From assembly GCA_964437245.1 (NCBI GenBank), contig CAYTGJ010000113.1, positions 1 through 14,898 on the forward strand: a DNA stretch of 14,898 nt, written 5' to 3'. Positions 1 through 7,813 of the stretch are shown one piece after another. A program made the translations under genes and the position numbers. The notes under the pieces are model-generated. The model was given only the letters and a program-made list of their open reading frames with translations, did no database searches and was not told the origin of the DNA. Origin of the DNA: JANYCO01 sp964437245. GTDB taxonomy: Bacteria; Bacteroidota; Bacteroidia; Cytophagales; Cytophagaceae. Every line of letters begins with the position of its first letter. The first letter of the stretch is position 1.

Positions 1-1
1 G

Positions 2-694
2 ACCAAAGAAGATATTGCCAACAATGTGATCCGCGGTCAATATACTGCGTCTACCATTAAAGGTGAAGAAGTAAATGGATACCGTGAGGAAGAAGGAGTT
101 CCGAAAGACTCCAGAACTGAAACCTTTGTGGCCATGAAGCTCTTTATTGACAACTGGAGATGGGCCGGTGTTCCTTTCTTCATCCGCACCGGTAAAAAAC
201 TTCCTACCCGCGTGACCGAAGTAGTCATCACCTTTAAAAATACTCCGCACCACTTGTTTGCTTACAACGAGCATATGCAGAGTTCCAATAACCAACTCAT
301 CATCCGGATCCAGCCGGACGAAGGAATTTTACTGAAGTTCGGGATGAAGGTGCCGGGCGCCGGATTCAAAGTAGATACAGTCAATATGGATTTCCATTAT
401 TCCGACCTGACCAATGCCTATGTACCGGGAGCCTATGAGCGTCTGATACTGGACTGTGTACAGGGTGATTCAACCTTATACGCCCGTGGAGACGCTGTGG
501 AATCTGCCTGGGAATTCATCGACCCAATCCTCCAGGAGTGGGAACAGAATAAGGATCTTAAAGTATACGGCTATCCTGCCGGAACCTGGGGGCCGGAACC
601 TATGGAAACCCTTATGAGTTCAGAAGGTCCTAATTTTAGCTGGAGAAATCCCTGCCGGAATCTTAGTAACGATGGCTTGTACTGCGAACTGTAG
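2..694 (+). CDS. zwf: Glucose-6-phosphate dehydrogenase, C-terminal part (5' end outside window)
   Basis: This enzyme oxidises glucose 6-phosphate to 6-phosphoglucono-1,5-lactone with NAD(P)+ in the cytosol, the entry step of the oxidative pentose phosphate pathway. The frame is already open at base 2 and about 230 residues are visible, the C-terminal half of a protein that is normally near 500. The visible part starts with the strongly conserved NNVIRGQYT block, then shows KDSRTETF, the helix ending in DNWRWAGVPFFIRTGKKLP and the VTEVVITFK strand of the large beta-sheet domain. It ends in the usual C-terminal YPAGTWGP motif. The frame is intact to a TAG at 692-694; the last 15 or so residues are not conserved in the family. 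The neighbour downstream is pgl, the next pathway enzyme. The true start and the catalytic His region lie outside the window. Confidence 0.96.
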   Translation, partial: TKEDIANNVIRGQYTASTIKGEEVNGYREEEGVPKDSRTETFVAMKLFIDNWRWAGVPFFIRTGKKLPTRVTEVVITFKNTPHHLFAYNEHMQSSNNQLIIRIQPDEGILLKFGMKVPGAGFKVDTVNMDFHYSDLTNAYVPGAYERLILDCVQGDSTLYARGDAVESAWEFIDPILQEWEQNKDLKVYGYPAGTWGPEPMETLMSSEGPNFSWRNPCRNLSNDGLYCEL

Positions 695-713
695 ACAATA
701 ACTTACAAAACAG

Positions 714-753
714 AAAAACCAAATTCCGGAAGCATTCGGGGATTTGGTTTTTC
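714..753 (+). terminator. Hairpin with T-run between zwf and pgl
   Basis: The left arm AAAACCAAATTCC (from about 715) pairs with GGGGATTTGGTTTT (to about 751) with one mismatch, and the right arm runs into a T-tract. This looks like a rho-independent terminator at the end of zwf. Because pgl starts about 20 bases further on in the same direction, it may be a partial terminator or a processing hairpin rather than a full stop. Confidence 0.6.
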
Positions 754-771
754 GCTTATACATCATACAAC

Positions 772-1491
772 ATGGAATTAAAAACCTACCAAGACAGCAC
801 CGCAGTAGCCACTGGCTTTGCCGATTATTTAACCGATCTGATCCGGAAAAAGGATGGGCCTGTTTTTATTGCACTTTCCGGAGGCAGTACTCCTAAACTA
901 TTGTTTGCTTTATTAGCAGAAGCTCCTTACCAATCAGCCATCGACTGGAAAAAGGTTCATTTGTTCTGGGGTGACGAACGCTGTGTAGCACCGGATCATG
1001 ACGATAGCAATTACAAAATGACCCGGGAACAATTACTTTCCAAAATAGACCTCCCGGAAAAAAATGTTCACCGGGTACTAGGAGAAAATGATCCCGAAGA
1101 AGAAGCCAAAAGGTATTCCCTGGAAATCACCCGCATTCTCCCACAGGAAAATACTCTCCCGGTCTTCGATCTTATCATGCTCGGGATGGGCGATGACGGA
1201 CACACCCTTTCCATTTTCCCTCATGAGATGGAATTATTAGCCTCTGATAAGATCTGTGCTGTAGCCACTCATCCTTCTTCTGGACAAAAACGTGTCACGC
1301 TGACAGGCAAAGTAGCCAATAATGCCCTGAACATCGCTTTTCTTGTAACCGGGAAAAACAAAGCTGAAAAGATCCAGGAAATTCTGAAAAAGCAAAAAGA
1401 CTGGAAAAAATATCCGGCCTCCTATATCAATCCTGAAAACGGTCATTTGTACTGGTATCTGGACCAGGATGCTGCAGCCCTTATACAATAA
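772..1491 (+). CDS. pgl: 6-phosphogluconolactonase
   Basis: Hydrolyses 6-phosphogluconolactone, the product of the upstream zwf enzyme, to 6-phosphogluconate in the cytosol. The 239-residue length is normal for the Pgl/DevB family, which shares the glucosamine-6-phosphate isomerase fold. Visible motifs in order are the phosphate-binding loop ALSGGSTP (residues 34-41), HLFWGDERC (63-71) followed by SNYKM (79-83), and the active-site block LGMGDDGHTLSIFP (137-150). The KRVTLT strand at 173-178 corresponds to the conserved R-x-T segment. The SGGSTP plus GDDGH pattern separates it from NagB deaminases. The ATG at 772 begins the conserved N-terminus and has no obvious Shine-Dalgarno, as expected in Bacteroidota. 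It lies 77 bases after the zwf stop; whether it is cotranscribed depends on the hairpin in between. Confidence 0.95.
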   Translation: MELKTYQDSTAVATGFADYLTDLIRKKDGPVFIALSGGSTPKLLFALLAEAPYQSAIDWKKVHLFWGDERCVAPDHDDSNYKMTREQLLSKIDLPEKNVHRVLGENDPEEEAKRYSLEITRILPQENTLPVFDLIMLGMGDDGHTLSIFPHEMELLASDKICAVATHPSSGQKRVTLTGKVANNALNIAFLVTGKNKAEKIQEILKKQKDWKKYPASYINPENGHLYWYLDQDAAALIQ

Positions 1492-1548
1492 AGGAATAGA
1501 TCTCGTTCGGGATTAAAAAGGGTCTTGTTCATTTTCCAGAAACGACAC

Positions 1549-1583
1549 AAAAAAAGCGCTGAGAAAATCTCAGCGCTTTTTTG
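1549..1583. terminator. Bidirectional terminator between pgl and hppA
   Basis: A perfect inverted repeat has arms AAAAAAGCGCTGAGA (1550-1564) and TCTCAGCGCTTTTTT (1568-1582) around a three-base AAA loop. It provides a GC-containing stem with a T-run on either strand. It sits between the converging 3' ends of pgl (+) and hppA (-) and should terminate both. Confidence 0.93.
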
Positions 1584-1601
1584 TTATTTTTTAAGACAGC
1601 T

Positions 1602-3818
1602 CTAGTAAGCGATCGTTTTATCCGAAGGAATTGTAGTCTGTGTTACCGACGAAACCACTTTCACCTCTTCTTTTACCGCTGCTTCTTCTTTGTCACACTT
1701 CATGTTAGACAATGTAGGAGCAATTACCAATGCCACGATAGACATCAGTTTAATAAGGATATTCATCGAAGGCCCGGAAGTATCTTTGAACGGATCGCCT
1801 ACCGTATCTCCTGTCACAGAAGCTTTATGCGGTTCAGACTTTTTATAGAAAATTTCTTTTTTACCGTTCACAATAATCTCCACTCCTTTTTCAAAAGATT
1901 TTTTTGCATTGTCCCAGGCACCACCGGCATTGTTCTGGAACATTCCCATTAACACACCGGATACGGTAGCTCCAGCCAGCATTCCTCCCAAAGGTTCAGC
2001 ACCGAAAAGGAATCCTATCACCAGCGGAGCCAGAATCGCAATAGCTCCCGGAAGCAACATTTCACGAAGGGAAGCTTGAGTAGAAATGGCCACGCATTTC
2101 TCATATTCCGGTTTTCCTTTTCCTTCCATAATACCTGGAATTTCACGGAACTGACGTCTTACTTCTTCCACCATCGACATGGCTGCTCTTCCTACAGCAG
2201 CAATCGCCAGAGAAGAGAAAATGAACGGGATCATACCACCGATAAACAGTGCTGCAAGCACGTCTGCTTTATAAATATCAATTCCATCAATACCCGCTAT
2301 CCCTACGAAAGCAGCAAACAAAGCCAACGCTGTAAGCGCTGCTGAAGCGATCGCAAAACCTTTTCCGGTAGCAGCGGTCGTATTTCCTACTGCATCCAGG
2401 ATATCTGTTTTTTCACGTACCTCCGCCGGAAGTTCACTCATCTCAGCAATACCACCTGCATTATCAGCGATCGGGCCGAATGCATCAATCGCTAACTGCA
2501 TGGCTGTAGTCGCCATCATACCAGCTGCGGCAATAGCCACTCCGTAAAGACCGGCACATTTATAAGAACCGAAGATCCCCGCTGCCAATACAATGGTTGG
2601 AATCATCGTCGATTGCATTCCCACTGAAAGACCACCGATAATATTAGTAGCATGTCCGGTAGCAGACTGCTGGATAATAGAGTTCACAGGACCTTTGCCC
2701 ATTGCCGTGTAATATTCTGTAACAATACTCATCAGGGTTCCAACGGCAAGACCAACTATAATCGCTCCAAAAACACCTGTATTGGTAAACTCATATCCTC
2801 TCAGGATCATTGTATCAGGTAGTAACCAGAACACCAGACCTGCAGAGGCAAGTGCCGTAAGAACGATAGAGCCATAGTTTCCTAAGTTCAGAGCATTCTG
2901 TACTTTGGCAGGATTCAATCCGGAACCTTCTCCGATCCGCACAAACAACGTACCGATCATTGATAAGATAATTCCTACGCCTGCAATCATCATTGGAAGC
3001 AAGATAGGAGCAAAACCGCCAAAATCATCGATAGAAGAAGTTTCACGGCCAAGTACCATGGTAGCAAGTACCGTCGCTACATAAGAACCAAACAGGTCGG
3101 CTCCCATTCCTGCCACGTCCCCTACGTTATCTCCCACGTTATCTGCAATCGTAGCAGGGTTTCTCGGATCGTCTTCGGGAATACCAGCTTCCACTTTTCC
3201 TACCAGGTCAGCCCCTACATCGGCTGCTTTTGTATAAATACCTCCCCCTACACGGGCAAACAAAGCAATTGATTCTGCTCCAAGAGAAAATCCTGTGAGG
3301 ATCTCGATCACCTGCTCCATTTCATGAGAGCTTACAGAAGTAGGGCTGAAAATCGTATAAAGGATTACAAACAATCCTCCAAGACCAAGCACCGCAAGAC
3401 CTGCTACTCCCATTCCCATGACCGAACCACCGCCAAACGATACGTTCAATGCTTTGGAAAGGCTGGTACGGGCCGCCTGGGCAGTACGTACATTTGCCTT
3501 CGTGGCAATACGCATTCCGATAAAGCCAGCCAGCGCACTGAATACTGCTCCAATGATAAAAGCAATGGCGATAGACCAGTGCGAGTTTTCATTAGAAGCA
3601 CCAAGTACTCCCAGCAATAAGGCCATTACCACTCCAAAGTAGCTCAGGATCTTATACTCTGCTTTAAGAAAAGCCATAGCTCCATCTGCTATATAGTTGG
3701 CTATTTCGGTCATTCTTTCATTCCCTGCCTCCTGCTTGTTTACCCAGGATGCTTTCAGGTAAGTATAGAGCAATGCCACTATACCAAATACCGGGATTAA
3801 ATATGCAATAGTGTTCAT
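1602..3818 (-). CDS. hppA: Membrane-bound K+-dependent ion-translocating pyrophosphatase
   Basis: Integral inner-membrane pump that couples PPi hydrolysis to export of H+ and/or Na+. The 738-residue protein is full length with about 16 predicted membrane segments. Substrate-site signatures are present: DVGADLVGKVE (200-210), EDDPRNP (215-221), ADNVGDNVGD (225-234), the FGPIADNAGG region (447-456), NNAGGAWDNAKK (629-640) and DTVGDPFKDTSGPS (671-684). The segment GNTTAATGKG (478-487) has Ala482 and Gly485, where K+-independent enzymes carry Lys and Thr, so I infer potassium dependence. In the DLFGSYVAT stretch (241-249) neither of the gate-glutamate positions I know from Na+ or plant H+ pumps is acidic, so the ion cannot be called. 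After the last membrane segment comes an unusual charged tail of about 30 residues (from roughly 708). Single-gene unit, convergent with pgl and divergent from the aldehyde dehydrogenase. The ATG at 3818 gives the typical hydrophobic N-terminus. Confidence 0.96.
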   Translation of the reverse strand: MNTIAYLIPVFGIVALLYTYLKASWVNKQEAGNERMTEIANYIADGAMAFLKAEYKILSYFGVVMALLLGVLGASNENSHWSIAIAFIIGAVFSALAGFIGMRIATKANVRTAQAARTSLSKALNVSFGGGSVMGMGVAGLAVLGLGGLFVILYTIFSPTSVSSHEMEQVIEILTGFSLGAESIALFARVGGGIYTKAADVGADLVGKVEAGIPEDDPRNPATIADNVGDNVGDVAGMGADLFGSYVATVLATMVLGRETSSIDDFGGFAPILLPMMIAGVGIILSMIGTLFVRIGEGSGLNPAKVQNALNLGNYGSIVLTALASAGLVFWLLPDTMILRGYEFTNTGVFGAIIVGLAVGTLMSIVTEYYTAMGKGPVNSIIQQSATGHATNIIGGLSVGMQSTMIPTIVLAAGIFGSYKCAGLYGVAIAAAGMMATTAMQLAIDAFGPIADNAGGIAEMSELPAEVREKTDILDAVGNTTAATGKGFAIASAALTALALFAAFVGIAGIDGIDIYKADVLAALFIGGMIPFIFSSLAIAAVGRAAMSMVEEVRRQFREIPGIMEGKGKPEYEKCVAISTQASLREMLLPGAIAILAPLVIGFLFGAEPLGGMLAGATVSGVLMGMFQNNAGGAWDNAKKSFEKGVEIIVNGKKEIFYKKSEPHKASVTGDTVGDPFKDTSGPSMNILIKLMSIVALVIAPTLSNMKCDKEEAAVKEEVKVVSSVTQTTIPSDKTIAY

Positions 3819-3849
3819 ATATTAAAATTTATTTCTGTTGTTAGGGGGG

Positions 3850-3878
3850 CAAAAATACAAATTTAGTTTAATTTACAA
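3850..3878 (-). promoter_or_regulatory. Candidate Bacteroidota promoter for hppA
   Basis: Read on the minus strand, TTG (3876-3878) is followed after 18 bases by TATTTTTG (3850-3857), which matches the Bacteroidota -33/-7 pattern TTG / TAnnTTTG. A second perfect -7 match, TAAATTTG, lies just upstream at 3858-3865 but without a well-placed -33 element. Transcription would begin near 3843, leaving an untranslated leader of about 25 bases before the hppA ATG. Confidence 0.5.
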
Positions 3879-3995
3879 TCCATTTGTATTGGAAATTATT
3901 CATAAAAACAGGCCTATTTTTATAATTTTTCCAAGGAAATCAGGTTAGATAAAAGCAAATGATACAATTAATTGACTAATTTTTAAATTGTACTT

Positions 3996-5537
3996 ATGAG
4001 AAACATTTCAGAAGCACTTGTCGCTTTGGGCATCGCCAAACAGAACCCTGCCTGGAGCACCGGCCTGGAAAACGGTCAGAATCCTTCAGGCCCTTTCAGG
4101 GAAATATACAGTCCGGCTGACGGAAAGCTGATCGCCTCCGTTTCCATGGCAGGAGAAGCCGAATATGAGAAAGTAGTCACCGCCTCCCTCAAAGCATTTG
4201 AAGAATGGCATATACTCCCTGCCCCGCAGCGCGGCGAGATCGTCCGCCAGATTGGCGAACAATTGCGCAAACACAAGGAAGCCCTTGGTATGCTGGTCTC
4301 CTATGAAATGGGCAAAATCCTCCAGGAAGGATTAGGGGAAGTACAGGAAATGATCGACATCTGCGATTTTGCCACCGGACTGTCACGGCAGTTGTACGGA
4401 CTTACCATGCACTCCGAGCGGCCAAGTCACCGTATGTATGAGCAATACCATCCGCTGGGCGCAGTGGGTATTATCTCTGCTTTTAATTTCCCGGTAGCCG
4501 TATGGTCGTGGAATGCAATGCTTGCAGCCGTATGCGGAGATGTATGCATCTGGAAACCATCGGAGAAAACACCTCTTACTGCGCTGGCCTGTCAGCATAT
4601 TCTGAAAGAAGTACTGGAAAAGAACAACGTACCGGAAGGGGTATTTTCCGTGATTATCGGAGATGCTTCCATCGGAGCACGCATGGCAAATGATACACGC
4701 CTTCCTCTTATTTCCGCCACCGGTTCGGTCAGAATGGGCAAACAAGTCGGAGCGGCTGTAGGCGCCCGCCTCGGACGGGCACTGCTGGAACTGGGAGGAA
4801 ATAATGCAGTAATCATCACCGAGCATGCTGACCTGGACCTGGCCCTGAGAGCGGTGGTCTTTGGTGCCGTGGGAACCTGCGGACAAAGATGTACCAGCAC
4901 AAGAAGACTGATCGTACATGAAAAGGTATATGAGCAGGTGAAACAACGATTGTTAACAAGTTATGAAAACCTTCCGATCGGACATCCGTTAGAGCAAGGG
5001 ACATTGATCGGTCCGCTGATCGACCGGGCAGCGGTAGAAGGATTTTTGAATGCGCTGAAAGCAGTGGAAGCCGAAGGAGGAAAAATCATCACCGGTGGAA
5101 CCATCCTGGAAGGTCTGGATTTTGAAAACGGACTATATGTAAAACCGGCCATTGTAGAAGTAAGAAATGAATACAATACCGTGCAGGAAGAGACCTTTGC
5201 TCCTATATTGTACTTGATACAATATAAAGGAGGAGTAGAAGAAGCTATATCATTGCAAAATGGTGTAAAACAAGGATTGTCTTCGGCTGTATTTACCACA
5301 AAATTATCTGAATCAGAACTATTTATGGGACATAAAGGTTCTGATTGCGGAATTGCCAATGTGAATATCGGAACATCGGGAGCAGAGATCGGAGGGGCTT
5401 TCGGGGGTGAAAAGGAAACAGGCGGTGGCCGGGAATCCGGGTCAGATGCCTGGAAAATATACATGAGAAGGCAAACCAATACTATTAACTTTGGAAATCA
5501 ATTACCTCTGGCACAGGGGATAAAATTTGATCTTTAA
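3996..5537 (+). CDS. amaB: ALDH7-family aldehyde dehydrogenase (L-aminoadipate-semialdehyde / piperideine-6-carboxylate dehydrogenase)
   Basis: NAD(P)+-dependent cytosolic aldehyde dehydrogenase most similar to antiquitin (ALDH7), which oxidises alpha-aminoadipic semialdehyde in lysine catabolism. The 513 residues are full length. Seen in order: the ALDH7 block GLSRQLYGLTM followed by SERPSHRM (128-147), the oxyanion-hole Asn in SAFNFPVAVWSWNA (Asn164), cofactor Lys in WKPSEKTPL (Lys187), the Rossmann ATGSVRMGK segment (241-249), the general-base Glu265 in LELGGNN, catalytic Cys299 in GTCGQRCTSTRR, and the C-terminal GEKETGGGRESGSDAWK and RRQTNTINFG blocks typical of this subfamily. All catalytic residues are present. 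The substrate is inferred from the subfamily only, since no other lysine-degradation genes are in view; a broader role in detoxifying lipid aldehydes or betaine aldehyde is possible. It is transcribed divergently from hppA and is followed by the response regulator 120 bases later. Confidence 0.9.
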   Translation: MRNISEALVALGIAKQNPAWSTGLENGQNPSGPFREIYSPADGKLIASVSMAGEAEYEKVVTASLKAFEEWHILPAPQRGEIVRQIGEQLRKHKEALGMLVSYEMGKILQEGLGEVQEMIDICDFATGLSRQLYGLTMHSERPSHRMYEQYHPLGAVGIISAFNFPVAVWSWNAMLAAVCGDVCIWKPSEKTPLTALACQHILKEVLEKNNVPEGVFSVIIGDASIGARMANDTRLPLISATGSVRMGKQVGAAVGARLGRALLELGGNNAVIITEHADLDLALRAVVFGAVGTCGQRCTSTRRLIVHEKVYEQVKQRLLTSYENLPIGHPLEQGTLIGPLIDRAAVEGFLNALKAVEAEGGKIITGGTILEGLDFENGLYVKPAIVEVRNEYNTVQEETFAPILYLIQYKGGVEEAISLQNGVKQGLSSAVFTTKLSESELFMGHKGSDCGIANVNIGTSGAEIGGAFGGEKETGGGRESGSDAWKIYMRRQTNTINFGNQLPLAQGIKFDL

Positions 5538-5598
5538 AAGAAACGGAGAGATACAACATTTATATTCCTCTTAAATCGCACAAAATACGTGTAATATA

Positions 5599-5629
5599 TT
5601 TGTTATATTTCCATTGTTTCTTATCTTTA
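5599..5629 (+). promoter_or_regulatory. Candidate promoter for the response regulator gene
   Basis: TTTG (5599-5602) is followed after 19 bases by TATCTTTA (5622-5629), close to the Bacteroidota TTTG / TAnnTTTG consensus and one base short of a perfect -7 element. The leader to the ATG at 5658 would be about 20 bases. An alternative perfect -7 hexamer-like match, TATATTTG (5595-5602), overlaps the proposed -33 but has no TTG at the right distance upstream. This supports separate transcription from the aldehyde dehydrogenase gene. Confidence 0.4.
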
Positions 5630-5657
5630 TGCTTGAAATTTTTGAAAATTTAAAGGA

Positions 5658-6071
5658 ATGGCAGTCGCAGTTAAGAAATATCACAATGTAATGTTAATCG
5701 ATGATAATGAGATTGATAATCTGATTAATCAAAAAATGATCGAAGCAGCAGATATCTGTGATAACATATTTGTACATTCTGGTGCCAAAGGCGCCATCGA
5801 ATTCTTGAAAAATATTGAAAAACTGGCGAAAGGTCCTCTGGATCTCTATCTGCCGGAAGTGATTTTCCTGGACATCGACATGCCTCTAATGGATGGATTC
5901 CAGTTTCTGGATGAGTTTGAAAAGCTTTCCGATGTGGTAAAAAATAATTGTAAAGTGGTCATGCTTACCTCTTCTCTCAATCCTCAGGATATGAACAAAG
6001 CGAAAAAGAATAAGTATGTCTTGAAATATTTAAATAAACCTCTCACTCAGGACAATCTTAAAAAGATCTAA
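5658..6071 (+). CDS. Single-domain CheY-like response regulator
   Basis: A stand-alone receiver domain of 137 residues with no output domain. Visible receiver landmarks are the acidic pair Asp15-Asp16 in VMLIDDNEID, the phosphoacceptor Asp72 in IFLDIDMPLMDGF, the switch residue Thr104 in VVMLTSS, and the conserved Lys127 followed by Pro in LNKPLT. All residues needed for phosphotransfer are therefore present. Such proteins pass phosphate between histidine kinases or act by protein-protein binding; the partner kinase is not in the window and no chemotaxis genes are adjacent. It probably has its own promoter in the 120-base AT-rich gap upstream and ends in a strong terminator shared with the convergent gene. 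The insertion of about 12 residues between the acidic pair and Asp72 relative to CheY (KGAIEFLKN region and after) is common in the Bacteroidota Rcp1/CheY-like group. Confidence 0.93.
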   Translation: MAVAVKKYHNVMLIDDNEIDNLINQKMIEAADICDNIFVHSGAKGAIEFLKNIEKLAKGPLDLYLPEVIFLDIDMPLMDGFQFLDEFEKLSDVVKNNCKVVMLTSSLNPQDMNKAKKNKYVLKYLNKPLTQDNLKKI

Positions 6072-6072
6072 T

Positions 6073-6108
6073 AAAAAAAACTCGTGGAATGATCCACGAG
6101 TTTTTTTT
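6073..6108. terminator. Bidirectional terminator after the response regulator
   Basis: CTCGTGGA (6081-6088) and TCCACGAG (6093-6100) form a perfect 8-bp stem with a four-base loop, flanked by eight A on the left and eight T on the right. It works as a rho-independent terminator in both directions, for the response regulator (+) and the 481-residue protein (-). Confidence 0.94.
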
Positions 6109-6114
6109 ATTACC

Positions 6115-6139
6115 CGGTGTTTTTACCTTAAAACACCGT
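6115..6139 (-). terminator. Second hairpin downstream of the 481-residue gene
   Basis: On the minus strand CGGTGTTTT pairs with AAAACACCG across a short loop. It precedes the stronger 6073-6108 hairpin for leftward transcription. No T-run follows directly, so it may be an accessory hairpin that protects the mRNA end rather than an independent terminator. Confidence 0.4.
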
Positions 6140-6178
6140 TCTCCAAAGATTATTTTTTCTATCTCAAATCAGCCTAGA

Positions 6179-7624
6179 CTAGCCTTGTGAAAGCCTGTTT
6201 ACAAAGTCTTCATCCAAACGGATGAAGTTGAAAGGCGAATAGTAGGTTGGTTTTACCTTCAGCAATTTTGCCACATGCCCGCTGATCTTCGTTGCTTTTC
6301 CCTTTTTCACTTGATTGATCGAAGCTTTGAAGATCTTTGAGTAAATGATAATATGCTGACATTTCTCTTTCCCTAACAATCTCACCTGACGTTGAATACT
6401 ATTCATAAGCTGATTGAACAGATCAAAATCCTTCATCAGGCAATATTGCAATGCCATAAAGATCTTCACTTCCAACAATGTGTAGGGAAGTTTTTTAAGA
6501 CTTTGTTCGTTGAGCATGTTGTTGATCCATCTGGCCGCCTCATCGTATTTCCCCATGTAATAGCAGCTGGTAGCTCTGTATAATGTATAAAGCACATGCT
6601 GAGGAATGTTGTTCTTATCTACTTCAAAATCCTCAAACAGTTTTTTACTTTCTTCATACAGCAGCTTTTCGTTTCCACTTGCCATATTTTTATTCAGTTT
6701 GGTAAGCAGAAACTGAGGAGGGAAAGTATAAAGCCCATAGTTCGTAAGCAATGCAGCCACTCCTTCGTTTACATTCTCATAGTTGCTTTCACTGTTCCGA
6801 TACGTATCGATCATATAATAGTATTCGAAACGAAGATATTCAAATACCGGTTTGAGGTGATAATAAGTAGCATCCAGAAAATACAGATCAAAGATGCCCT
6901 GTACTTTTTCAAAGATGGATTCTATCGGCTCCGCCTCTTCCGAAGACTTGATATCTTCTTCCACAAATATCCGGTGGAAAATATCGACACAGCTCTGGTA
7001 TACATACAAACGATGTGATTTGTATAAGCTTCCTACATTGTCAATCTCTTGCTTCAGCAGAAACAACCCTTGCTTTTCGATTTCATCGTTGGTAAAAAGA
7101 TAATCTCCATAGCGATGAAAATACTGTGCCACCAGTTCCTCTGCTTTATCTACCGCAAGCATGTACGCCACATGTTTGTTGTATAGCTGGGAATAATTAA
7201 AGTAATCCGGAGTGCCGATGTGCAGTTTTTTAAGATTTTTATAGATGATGGTCAATTCACTTGAAAGATCATAGTCCATCAGCTCTTTCTCCAGCTTCTT
7301 AAGGGTCGCGATCGAAATTGCTTTTTTCTTGGTAAAAATAATTTCATTGATGGTGGCTACTTTTTTCAGAAGCGTGATCCGCGGGGTTTCCATCTGCTGC
7401 AGCAAATGCTCCTCTATCTTCTGGTTCAGCCTTGAGCGAAGTGTATAATAAGCATTGCTGTTTACGTTCAGCTCGTCCATGATCTTGTTATCCGAAAGTT
7501 GTTTCTCCCGCATAAACTTCAGTAACAAGGCTGATTTTTCAGCATTGCTTTCCATCAGGGAATCAAAAACAGCAGAATAATCTGCTACGGAAAGCTGCTT
7601 GATGATATTCTTTAATTTTGACAT
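6179..7624 (-). CDS. Unrecognised all-helical protein with TPR-like C-terminal half
   Basis: I do not recognise the family. The 481-residue protein has no signal peptide or membrane segment, so it is probably cytosolic. It appears entirely alpha-helical. Residues 25-75 look like a small helical module of winged-helix or HTH flavour: helix LLLKFMREKQ, then LSDNKIMDELNV, then NAYYTLRSRLNQKIEEHLL, a pattern of a short recognition helix following a turn. The rest is rich in Tyr, Leu and Lys, with repeat-like helix pairs. The clearest TPR-like unit is at about 354-390, where CYYMGKYDEAARWINNML matches the G-x-Y-x-x-A spacing. A short conserved-looking C-terminal segment YYSPFNFIRLDEDFVNRL (461-478) follows. 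It is a lone gene, convergent with the response regulator and behind the helicase gene in the same direction, 189 bases away. A role as a scaffold or regulator is possible but is only an inference. Confidence 0.85.
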   Translation of the reverse strand: MSKLKNIIKQLSVADYSAVFDSLMESNAEKSALLLKFMREKQLSDNKIMDELNVNSNAYYTLRSRLNQKIEEHLLQQMETPRITLLKKVATINEIIFTKKKAISIATLKKLEKELMDYDLSSELTIIYKNLKKLHIGTPDYFNYSQLYNKHVAYMLAVDKAEELVAQYFHRYGDYLFTNDEIEKQGLFLLKQEIDNVGSLYKSHRLYVYQSCVDIFHRIFVEEDIKSSEEAEPIESIFEKVQGIFDLYFLDATYYHLKPVFEYLRFEYYYMIDTYRNSESNYENVNEGVAALLTNYGLYTFPPQFLLTKLNKNMASGNEKLLYEESKKLFEDFEVDKNNIPQHVLYTLYRATSCYYMGKYDEAARWINNMLNEQSLKKLPYTLLEVKIFMALQYCLMKDFDLFNQLMNSIQRQVRLLGKEKCQHIIIYSKIFKASINQVKKGKATKISGHVAKLLKVKPTYYSPFNFIRLDEDFVNRLSQG

Positions 7625-7813
7625 ATTTTATATAGAATCATACCTGCTAGGGCATGGATTATAAGTTATACTTGATCTTACTAAACTACAAAAAAATAAC
7701 GCAAAAGCAATTTATTAAGAATCAGCACTTTTTGTTATTTATGTAACTATCTTGAACTGTCTTGGTTCTCTGCCGTCTCTCCCTGCAAAACAACCTCTTC
7801 CCGGGCAGGATTT

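Noticed and set aside
650..694. Possible frameshift at the zwf 3' end, since the last 15 residues are not conserved
   Set aside because: The conserved YPAGTWGP block and the following helix are intact, and zwf C-termini vary in length and sequence, so no disruption is needed to explain it.
3819..3995. Promoter for the aldehyde dehydrogenase in the divergent spacer
   Set aside because: On the plus strand only imperfect matches such as TAATTTTT near 3978 are present without a correctly spaced TTG, so I did not list a site.
4383..4946. 187-residue open frame on the minus strand inside the aldehyde dehydrogenase gene
   Set aside because: It lies antisense to a full-length, motif-complete ALDH gene, its translation is rich in Cys, His and Ser without any domain, and codon constraint explains the absence of stops.
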